Part shown: one piece after another, positions 1-5,157 of the stretch | How positions within the stretch are numbered: the stretch's first letter is position 1 | How the letters are laid out: the number at the start of each line of letters is the position of its first letter | Source: Nitrospirota bacterium | GTDB taxonomy: Bacteria; Nitrospirota; Nitrospiria; JACQBZ01 | Direction of reading: 5' to 3' | NCBI GenBank assembly: GCA_016198945.1 | Contig: JACQHO010000019.1 | Span: forward strand, 1 to 7,740 | Length of the DNA stretch: 7,740 bases | Program-made: the position numbers and the translations under genes | The notes under the pieces: generated by a model | Told to the model about the DNA's origin: nothing | Database searches by the model: none | Seen by the model: only the letters and a program-made list of their open reading frames with translations

Positions 1-582
1 CTGATTCTGGATGAAGACCGATCCCGCCTGGGCCTGTGCGCCGGGATTGCTTCCCCCTCCCCCAAGAGCCCCGGTCACACTAATATTGGCCAACGGCAGG
101 CTAAACGTGCTCCGATGATAGATCGCAATATGCCCGCCCGCGCCCCCGCCGCCGTCAAAGCTGCTGTCGCCGCCCGGACCGCCATCCGCATGGATTGTGC
201 CGCTTCCCGTGATCGTCCCCCCGGCCGTCGTCATCGTGATATAAACGCTGCCGCCCGAACCGCCCCCGCCGCATCGGGTACTGACACAGTTCCCCACAGT
301 CCCGTTCGCTGTAATCGTCCCGTTCACAACCAAATTCCCGCCTACATTCAACTGAAACGCCCCACCGCCCGATCCCCCGGTTGCTCCAACAACCGTATTC
401 GTCCCGCCGCCGCTGCCCACCGTCACCGGCGCCGTCGGACTTCCATAGACCGCGCCCCCGGCGCCGCCCAGATAGCCCGCGCCGCCCAGACCGCCATGGC
501 CCGCGCCGCCGCCACCGGCGCCAGAGGTCGACGTATTGGCCCCTGCACCCGTCCCGGTACCCGCACCACTGCCCAACCCATC
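1..582 (-). repeat. Glycine-rich long repeat, copy 2 (runs to the left edge)
   Basis: Encodes about 194 residues with the same order of segments as 925-1515: GAGHGGLGGAGYLGGAGGA, GSPTAPVTVGSGGG, FQLNVGGNLVVNGTITANG, CVSTRC, GGSVYITMTTAGGTITGSG, HADGG, GGHIAIYHR, ISVTGALGG and SVFIQNQ. The 5' flank (583-924) encodes a non-glycine-rich beta segment that only partly resembles the segment before copy 1: FTGSLTVTVAFNVPSGQQLT here, TGNLTIPSGNTLTVTG there. So the long period is a glycine-rich core plus a variable spacer. Copy 2 reaches base 1, so further copies may follow outside the window. Confidence 0.9.
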
Positions 583-2499
583 CGCCGTCATCACGCCGCT
601 CACGCTCACATTCCCCGTCGCCGTGATTGTCCCGGCTGCACTCTGATATGTCCCATCCATCGTTAGATTATTGACCGTAAAAGTCCCATCAACCCGCAGA
701 CCCCCGCCCGCAACAACGGTAATATCCTTCCCCGTCATGTCCAGGTTCCCGTTCACCGTCAACTGCTGCCCGCTCGGAACGTTGAAGGCCACCGTCACCG
801 TCAGGCTTCCCGTGAAGACCGCGGTCGGCGTTCCCGCGCCGACCTGGGCCACGAACATCAGGCTGTTATAACTCGGATTACCCCCAATCGTCAGATTCCC
901 GCCCACCGTCACGTCATTCGTCGCCTGATTCTGGATGAAGACCGATCCCGCCTGGCCCTGCGCCCCTGTACCAAATCCACTTCCCCCAAGCGCACCCGTC
1001 ACCGTGATATTCGCCAGCAGGAGGCTGAAACTATTTTGATGGTAGATCGCAACCCGACCCCCCGCGCCACCGCCACCACCATAGACTGTGCCGACTCCCC
1101 CAATGCCTCCGTCCGCATGGATCGCACCCGAACCCGTGATCGTCCCTCCGGCCGTCGTCATCGTAATATAAACGCTTCCTCCCGATCCCCCGCCCCCGCA
1201 CCGGGAACTGCCGCAGCCCCCCGGATTCCCGTTGGCCGTTATCGTCCCGTTCACCGACAAATTTCCACCGATATTTAACTGAATCGCGCCACCGCCTGAA
1301 CCTCCGGTCGCTCCGGTGCCGGCATAGGTCGTATTCGTCCCGCCGCCGCTGCCCACCGTCACCGGCGCCGTTGGACTCCCATAGGCCGCGCCCCCGGCGC
1401 CGCCAAGATAGCCCGCGCCGCCCAGACCGCCATGTCCTGCGCCACCGCCACCCGCGCTGCCTGTGATGTTGCCTCCCGGTCCTGAACCGGATGCCGCAGC
1501 CGATCCCAGCCCGTCGGACGTCATCGTACCCGCCACCGTCAGATCGCCTCCGACTGTCATGGTCGCCGACCCGGTCACGGTCAGTGTGTTCCCGCTGGGA
1601 ATCGTTAAATTTCCGGTACAGGTATAACTGCCGGTGAGCGGATTGCCGGGAGCAGCCCCTGAGTCGCAGACACCCCCCTGCGGCGTCAACGCAATGAGAA
1701 ACCCGTTGCTGACGGCAGACACGCTTCCCAAGGTTTGTACGTTGCCCGTGGACGAGGCAATGGATTGGGGCGCGGTTGCGATGGCAATCGAGTTATAGGG
1801 AGAACTGCCCAGGGTCGTACCCACATCAACCTGCTCCGTCCAGGTGAGTGCAGTACCCGTATTGGAATAGGTCGCGTGAGTCGCATTCGCCGCATCGCCG
1901 GTAAGGAAAACAATCATGCTGTCATGAACGGTTGGAGTAAGCGTCGTGGGAGAAGTCGTCTTGGTTGTATTAGAACCCGTATCGGCTTGCTGACTTGAAA
2001 TATTAATGGGCGTCGTGTTGTCCACGCCCATAAAGGTCGTGATGGATGCGCAGTGGGAGACCGCCGTCATGGCGAGGGAATAGCTTGCAGGTTCGCTGCT
2101 GGCCACTCTGTAAAAGGTGGCCGTGCCGATGGTCGTTCCCTGGGTCAACTGGGTTCCGATCGGCGTCCAGCCGGCCGGCGCGGTCAAGACCGAACCGTCC
2201 TTTGAATTCATGAGGAGGATCATGACGTCGCCGTCAATCGTTCCGGCCGGAACGCTGATGGATGTGCTGGCGAGGTTGTCGCATACCGTTGTAGATGGTC
2301 GTACAGAAATCGCCGCCTGCGCCTCTTGATTGGAAACGAAGGCGGTCGCGGCAAGTTGCATCAGCACAAACATCAGCGCGATGTTTCTGAAAAGCCCGAT
2401 AGAAGTGAAAGAAACAGGAATGCGCCGATATCCGAAATAAATCTTGGATATCTTTTGAAATAGCCCGCCGAAGCGATTGGAGCGTTGTCTACTTGGCAA
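1..2499 (-). CDS. Giant glycine-rich repeat secreted protein, N-terminal part (C-terminus beyond left edge)
   Basis: The minus-strand frame is open from about 2553 to base 1 with no stop, so at least 833 codons are present and the C-terminus lies outside. A hydrophobic stretch (IALMFVLMQLAATAFV) ending in EAQA, with predicted cleavage near 2313, indicates Sec export. Next comes a module of about 210 residues (2310-1681) with PAGTIDGDVM, APAGWTPIG, FYRVASSEPASYS and FMGVDNTTPI, a pattern I know from bacterial secreted and phage-tail-like proteins and take to be a beta-sandwich. From 1620 leftward, beta-rich segments (GNLTIPSGNTLTVTG) alternate with glycine-rich runs ending in GGRVAIY and SVFIQNQ, twice. 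The start is uncertain. ATG at 2373 gives a signal peptide without basic residues and no Shine-Dalgarno; TTG at 2499, preferred here, and ATG at 2538 add basic residues and overlap the upstream gene. Function is unknown; an adhesin, surface-layer or matrix role is inference. Confidence 0.8.
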   Translation of the reverse strand, partial: MPSRQRSNRFGGLFQKISKIYFGYRRIPVSFTSIGLFRNIALMFVLMQLAATAFVSNQEAQAAISVRPSTTVCDNLASTSISVPAGTIDGDVMILLMNSKDGSVLTAPAGWTPIGTQLTQGTTIGTATFYRVASSEPASYSLAMTAVSHCASITTFMGVDNTTPINISSQQADTGSNTTKTTSPTTLTPTVHDSMIVFLTGDAANATHATYSNTGTALTWTEQVDVGTTLGSSPYNSIAIATAPQSIASSTGNVQTLGSVSAVSNGFLIALTPQGGVCDSGAAPGNPLTGSYTCTGNLTIPSGNTLTVTGSATMTVGGDLTVAGTMTSDGLGSAAASGSGPGGNITGSAGGGGAGHGGLGGAGYLGGAGGAAYGSPTAPVTVGSGGGTNTTYAGTGATGGSGGGAIQLNIGGNLSVNGTITANGNPGGCGSSRCGGGGSGGSVYITMTTAGGTITGSGAIHADGGIGGVGTVYGGGGGAGGRVAIYHQNSFSLLLANITVTGALGGSGFGTGAQGQAGSVFIQNQATNDVTVGGNLTIGGNPSYNSLMFVAQVGAGTPTAVFTGSLTVTVAFNVPSGQQLTVNGNLDMTGKDITVVAGGGLRVDGTFTVNNLTMDGTYQSAAGTITATGNVSVSGVMTADGLGSGAGTGTGAGANTSTSGAGGGGAGHGGLGGAGYLGGAGGAVYGSPTAPVTVGSGGGTNTVVGATGGSGGGAFQLNVGGNLVVNGTITANGTVGNCVSTRCGGGGSGGSVYITMTTAGGTITGSGTIHADGGPGGDSSFDGGGGAGGHIAIYHRSTFSLPLANISVTGALGGGGSNPGAQAQAGSVFIQNQ
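925..1515 (-). repeat. Glycine-rich long repeat, copy 1 (N-terminal)
   Basis: Encodes about 197 residues from DGLGS to SVFIQNQ. In order: a GAGHGGLGGAGYLGGAGGA run, GSPTAPVTVGSGGG, AIQLNIGGNLSVNGTITANG, CGSSRC, GGSVYITMTTAGGTITGSG, HADGG, GGRVAIYHQ, ITVTGALGG and SVFIQNQ. It aligns with 1-582 at offsets of 924, 927, 933 and 936 at different anchors, all multiples of three, so indels between copies keep the frame. One stretch of about 90 bp (1357-1446 against 421-510) differs at roughly eight positions by eye. Confidence 0.9.
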
Positions 2500-3334
2500 T
2501 GGCCACCGTTTGTTGAGAGAAGCCGCTTTCACATCCATTTGCACCCATCGCCGTCACAACATAATAGTATGTCATCCCGGTCGCCGTCGCTTGATCCGCA
2601 TAGCGATTCTCCAGTACCGGCGCCGTTGTCAATCGCTCGTACCCGCTCCCGCTTACCAAACTTCGCCACACATGGTATCCCCCGAGATCCGTCTCGGAAT
2701 TCGCCGCCCATTTCAGTCGAATCCCTCCCTTGCGACTCCGACTCATCAGGCCGGAGGGCACGTCCGGCGCGTTCTGCACAACACTCTCCACGGTCAAGAC
2801 AAAATAACGCGTCTCCGGACTGCCCGACGTCCCGGTGCTCGCATAACTGTACGGCGATCCCGATAGATCGATCAGTTGCCCGCTCGTCTGGTCCTGTAAG
2901 CGGATGCTGCCTGTATGACAGGCGTCGGATCCTATGGAGGGCGGGCTGCCCCATCCCACCGTCACCGGCGCCGTACTCTGAAAGGAGTTCACCTTGATCG
3001 TCCAGTGCTGCGGAAGCGTCCTCCCCCGCATGTCCCGCCAGAGCAGTTGCAGGGAAGCCGGATAGGTCGTCTCGCTCTCATGCGTGAAGGCCGCCTGAAC
3101 CGGTCCCTCCGGCAGCGCGAGCACATCCGCGTCGTTGTCGTAGCCATCGGTCGCGGTTGACATGCTCCCCGCCTCCAGTCGGCTCACCAGCACCCCCCCG
3201 TCCGCGTTCGTATCCGGCACTGAAACATCGAACGTCATCTGCCAGTCGGAAGCCCATGCCGCCGGGGCAGAAACCATGCACGGAAGGATGAGGAACAGGA
3301 ACATCATCCTTGTTTTTTGACTGAACAGGGCCAC
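2489..3334 (-). CDS. Secreted protein with C-terminal fibronectin type III domain
   Basis: A 281-residue product from GTG at 3334. This start has AAGGGG six bases upstream and gives a normal signal peptide: basic N-region SQKTR, hydrophobic MMFLFLILPCMV, cleavage after APAAWA near residue 28. An upstream GTG at 3364 would add ten residues without a visible Shine-Dalgarno. Mature residues about 30-130 form an extracellular module with ATDGYDNDADVLALP, LLWRDMRG and WTIKVN, a pattern seen in secreted proteins near FN3 or FlgD-like Ig domains. Residues about 190-279 are a typical FN3 domain (IRLKWAANSETDLGGYHVWR, YADQATATGMTYYYVVTAMG). No catalytic motif is visible. Two cysteines (DACHTG and NGCESG) survive cleavage and could pair. 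The stop overlaps the proposed start of the glycine-rich gene downstream, so the two are probably co-transcribed and may act together at the cell surface. Confidence 0.85.
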   Translation of the reverse strand: MALFSQKTRMMFLFLILPCMVSAPAAWASDWQMTFDVSVPDTNADGGVLVSRLEAGSMSTATDGYDNDADVLALPEGPVQAAFTHESETTYPASLQLLWRDMRGRTLPQHWTIKVNSFQSTAPVTVGWGSPPSIGSDACHTGSIRLQDQTSGQLIDLSGSPYSYASTGTSGSPETRYFVLTVESVVQNAPDVPSGLMSRSRKGGIRLKWAANSETDLGGYHVWRSLVSGSGYERLTTAPVLENRYADQATATGMTYYYVVTAMGANGCESGFSQQTVAIAK

Positions 3335-3340
3335 TGCATT

Positions 3341-3346
3341 CCCCTT
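3341..3346 (-). promoter_or_regulatory. Ribosome binding site fixing the GTG start at 3334
   Basis: The minus strand reads AAGGGG six bases before GTG at 3334. It supports this start over the in-frame GTG at 3364 and the ATG at 3307, whose AAGG directly abuts the start codon. Confidence 0.65.
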
Positions 3347-3587
3347 AGATGATGAAGCGATCACAAACCGTCTTCCACAACTGTATCAGACAGATGATTT
3401 TCTGACAAACGATGGGAATCATCGCGTCCACAAGAAATCGCCGTCCATCCCCGTGCAACAATCCCACATGAACGTAGAATGGCGCACCGGATTTTTTACT
3501 GGAAAGCGTAAACGACACTGACAAACAGAATTCTGAAACCGTGCTGAAGACTTGAGATATGAAATATAGCGGATAAAATTGCCGCAT
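3345..3587 (-). CDS. Doubtful 80-codon ORF upstream of the FN3 gene
   Basis: An ORF of 80 codons from ATG at 3587 to TAA at 3345-3347, preceded by AGGAGGG with about four bases of spacing. Its stop codon forms part of the AAGGGG site of the next gene, an arrangement typical of translational coupling. The product (starts MRQFYPLYFISQV, contains GLLHGDGRRFLVDAMIPIV) resembles no family I know, has three Cys and no clear signal peptide or membrane segment, and its codons are more AT-rich than those of neighbours. The same bases can be read as a promoter (TTGACA, 17 bases, TAAGAT) whose spacer contains the AGGAGG. If that promoter is used, this ATG is not in the transcript with its ribosome site. 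Probably a leader region rather than a gene. Confidence 0.22.
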   Translation of the reverse strand: MRQFYPLYFISQVFSTVSEFCLSVSFTLSSKKSGAPFYVHVGLLHGDGRRFLVDAMIPIVCQKIICLIQLWKTVCDRFII

Positions 3588-3614
3588 CTTACCCTCCTGA
3601 AGTAACGTTGTCAA
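3586..3614 (-). promoter_or_regulatory. Candidate sigma70-type promoter for the FN3 / glycine-rich pair
   Basis: The minus strand shows a perfect TTGACA (3614-3609), exactly 17 bases, then TAAGAT (3591-3586, four of six consensus bases). Transcription would start near 3579 and give a leader of about 245 bases before GTG at 3334. The leader shows only short stems by eye and no riboswitch I recognise. Confidence 0.45.
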
Positions 3615-3711
3615 TACAAAAAAACCCCCGGTTTGCAGAGGCGTTGGTGAATCGTCCGATGGCATGTCAAGGATTTACAAGAAACCCGGTCCCTACCAGG
3701 AAGGATGAGAG

Positions 3712-3740
3712 TTGCGAGTCTGCACGTCGATCAGTATAAT
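3712..3740 (+). promoter_or_regulatory. Sigma70-type promoter of the molybdoenzyme gene
   Basis: TTGCGA (3712-3717, four of six) is followed by exactly 17 bases and a perfect TATAAT (3735-3740). Transcription would begin near 3747, leaving a leader of about 17 bases that contains the GAGGG ribosome site (3754-3758) five bases before ATG at 3764. So short a leader leaves no room for a Moco riboswitch. Confidence 0.7.
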
Positions 3741-3763
3741 AGACTTCCCAAACGAGGGCATTC

Positions 3764-4762
3764 ATGATCAAGTTCAACCGCCGCATGTTTCTTCGGTCCG
3801 CAGGGCTGGGCGCGCTGGCCTCCCACTGGCCTACGACAGCCGAGGCCGGGACATTTTTCTGGAAGCGTCTTTTCTCCGTTCCACCGCGCGATACGGTTCT
3901 GATCACGCCGAACGACAAGTTTTATATCGTCAATTATGCCGGATTCCCGACGATTGATCTGGCCGGCTGGTCTCTTTTCATCGGCGGACTGGTCAAAAAA
4001 CCGCTTCGATTGACCTATGCCGACTTTTACAGCCGGAGGGCCGTTGAGATGGCCGCGACCCTGATCTGCATCGACACGCTGCCCGGCGCCGACACAATCG
4101 GCAATGCCGTCTGGCGCGGCCTTTCCTTGAAATCGCTGCTGGAAGAGGTCGTGCCCGATCCGGCCGCCTATGACGTCGTTTTTCACGCGGCCGATGGATA
4201 CAGCGACAGCATCCCGTTTGAGCGGGCGATGAACGGCGACGTTCTGCTGGCCTATATGATGAACGGGGAAACGCTGCCCCAGCCCCACGGTTATCCGATT
4301 CGCGCCGTCGTGCCCGGGCTGTACGGAATTAAAAACGTGAAATGGATCACCGAAATCGAGGTGGTGGATTACGATTATAAGGGCTACTGGCAGCAGCGGG
4401 GATGGACGGACAAGGGCGAGATACGAATCGTTTCACGGATCGACAACCCGGGCCATTACCAGGAAATCAAAGGGCGCGAACATACCGTTCGCGGGCTGGC
4501 CTTCGGCGGCGCCCATGGGATCGGCCGCGTCGAACTCAGCACCAACGGCGGCAAAACCTGGAGCCCGGCCTGGCTGGATCCGCCCCTTTCCCCCTACACC
4601 TGGGTGATCTGGAAATACCCCTGGGAAATCCCTTCGCCAGGCGCCTACACTCTGATGGTCCGCGCCTGGGACAACAAAGGCCGCATGCAATCCGTCAATC
4701 TTGAGCAGGCCTTTCCGGCCGGATCCAGCGGCTACCATACCGTTGTCGCCTTGGTCTCATGA
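3764..4762 (+). CDS. Tat-exported sulfite oxidase-family molybdopterin oxidoreductase
   Basis: A 332-residue product. NRRMFLRSAG (residues 5-14) is a twin-arginine signal, so the folded protein with cofactor should be exported to the periplasm. Residues about 40-205 match the SUOX-fold molybdopterin domain: TLICID with Cys102 as the expected Mo ligand, GNAVWRGLSLKSLL (113-126), GYPIRAVVPGLYGIKNVKWI (176-195) and DYDYKGYWQQRGW (202-214). Residues about 218-330 match the Ig-like Mo-co dimerisation domain (GLAFGG, RVELSTNGGKTWSPA, YTLMVRAWDNKG). Length is normal for a soluble enzyme with both domains; no heme domain is present. The eukaryotic CxGNRR loop is replaced by CIDTLPGAD, so sulfite is not assured and the substrate is unknown. 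There is no adjacent cytochrome or membrane partner. GAGGG precedes the ATG at good spacing and a strong promoter lies just upstream. Confidence 0.9.
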   Translation: MIKFNRRMFLRSAGLGALASHWPTTAEAGTFFWKRLFSVPPRDTVLITPNDKFYIVNYAGFPTIDLAGWSLFIGGLVKKPLRLTYADFYSRRAVEMAATLICIDTLPGADTIGNAVWRGLSLKSLLEEVVPDPAAYDVVFHAADGYSDSIPFERAMNGDVLLAYMMNGETLPQPHGYPIRAVVPGLYGIKNVKWITEIEVVDYDYKGYWQQRGWTDKGEIRIVSRIDNPGHYQEIKGREHTVRGLAFGGAHGIGRVELSTNGGKTWSPAWLDPPLSPYTWVIWKYPWEIPSPGAYTLMVRAWDNKGRMQSVNLEQAFPAGSSGYHTVVALVS

Positions 4763-4770
4763 CCCATGGC

Positions 4771-4815
4771 AGGGGCGGTTCCAGCCTGACCGGCAGGCAG
4801 GCGCGAACCGCTCCT
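4771..4815. repeat. Inverted repeat (REP-like) in the convergent gap
   Basis: An 11-base stem, 4771-4781 with 4805-4815, has one G:T wobble. The loop contains a second stem, GCCTG (4784-4788) with CAGGC (4794-4798). No T-run follows it on either strand, so it is not a textbook intrinsic terminator. It may be an interspersed palindrome, or a hairpin protecting the 3' end of the molybdoenzyme mRNA. Confidence 0.6.
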
Positions 4816-4856
4816 AAAAATAAGGCGGCTTTCCCGGAAAACCCGGAAAAGCCGCC
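4816..4856 (-). terminator. Intrinsic terminator of the small-protein / aspS transcript
   Basis: The minus strand forms a 9-base stem (4856-4848 with 4832-4824) extended, across one mismatch, by CCGG/CCGG (4846-4843 with 4837-4834). It is followed at once by TTATTTTT (4823-4816). It lies 18 bases past the stop at 4875. Read in the other direction there is no T-run, so it should act mainly leftward. Confidence 0.8.
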
Positions 4857-4874
4857 CGTGTCGTACAAAAACGA

Positions 4875-5114
4875 TTACCGTTTCTTGCCCCTCCGAGCCA
4901 TCTTCGCCCTGGAGATATCGCCCTGCTTGTCAATGAAATAGAGATAACCTTCCTCTCTCTTGACACCCGCCTTGGCGATTTTCTGGGGCTTGCCTGGATT
5001 ATGCTTTCCCCCTCCCCGGGCCATCTTCGTCCGGGAAACATCGCCCTGCTTGTCAAGGTAGTAGAGCCATCCCTTTTCGCGCTTCACTCCCGCCTTGGCT
5101 ACCTTTTGGGCCAT
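4875..5114 (-). CDS. Small basic protein made of two tandem copies of one motif
   Basis: A 79-residue product starting MAQKVAKAGVKREKG. The start at 5114 is set by a perfect AAGGAGGTGA seven bases upstream; a longer in-frame start at 5171 would run into the end of aspS and lacks such a site. Residues 3-37 and 44-79 are two copies of one unit at a 41-residue period, sharing AKAGVKRE, G(W/Y)LY, DKQGD, SR and KMAR. The pattern of two short strands joined by DKQGD with basic ends suggests a beta-hairpin unit that binds nucleic acid or ribosome, but that is inference. I recall short proteins carrying one such unit in other bacteria, annotated as hypothetical; I know no function. There is no signal peptide or membrane segment, so it should be cytoplasmic. 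It sits 43 bases after aspS on the same strand and ends at a strong terminator, so it is probably the last gene of that transcript, with a very strong ribosome site suggesting high expression. Confidence 0.85.
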   Translation of the reverse strand: MAQKVAKAGVKREKGWLYYLDKQGDVSRTKMARGGGKHNPGKPQKIAKAGVKREEGYLYFIDKQGDISRAKMARRGKKR

Positions 5115-5121
5115 CCGTTCC

Positions 5122-5131
5122 TCACCTCCTT
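5122..5131 (-). promoter_or_regulatory. Consensus Shine-Dalgarno of the small duplicated protein
   Basis: The minus strand reads AAGGAGGTGA, a full match to the 16S rRNA 3' end, seven bases before ATG at 5114. It fixes that start codon and is the strongest ribosome site in the window. Confidence 0.85.
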
Positions 5132-5157
5132 TCGACATGAAATAGTCTTCAATACCG

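Larger units (their letters stand above)
3365..3763. other. Divergent intergenic region
   Basis: About 400 bases separate the leftward FN3 gene from the rightward molybdoenzyme gene. It holds the two opposing promoter candidates, the doubtful 80-codon ORF and a poly-A/C tract (3618-3630) inside a short imperfect AAACC/GGTTT palindrome. Base composition is more AT-rich than the flanking genes. I see no tRNA, riboswitch or insertion-sequence end. Confidence 0.7.

Noticed and set aside
115..1278. Plus-strand ORFs rich in Arg, Pro and Ala across 115-666, 381-626, 671-871 and 1036-1278
   Set aside because: They are antisense shadows of the glycine-rich minus-strand gene: Gly codons read backwards give Pro, Ala and Arg. 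The repeat indels preserve the minus-strand frame.
1..1515. CRISPR or mobile-element explanation for the long repeats
   Set aside because: The units are about 590 bp, in frame and coding, with no short-repeat/spacer structure, terminal inverted repeats or transposase.
3609..3640. Terminator from AAACC/GGTTT followed by T's on the minus strand
   Set aside because: The stem is only five pairs with a three-base loop, and no gene upstream would need it.
3592..3665. Possible c-di-GMP (GEMM) riboswitch on the minus strand, from CTGCAAACCGGGGG
   Set aside because: Only the GCAAACC string resembles the motif. The tetraloop, its receptor and the GACGCAAAGCC half are missing.
3667..4288. Minus-strand ORFs at 3667-3918 and 3731-4288
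   Set aside because: They are antisense to the molybdoenzyme gene and its promoter, with no family resemblance or ribosome site.
4759..4941. 60-codon plus-strand ORF overlapping the molybdoenzyme stop (ATGA)
   Set aside because: It runs through both hairpins and into the antisense of the duplicated small protein, has no ribosome site and resembles nothing known.
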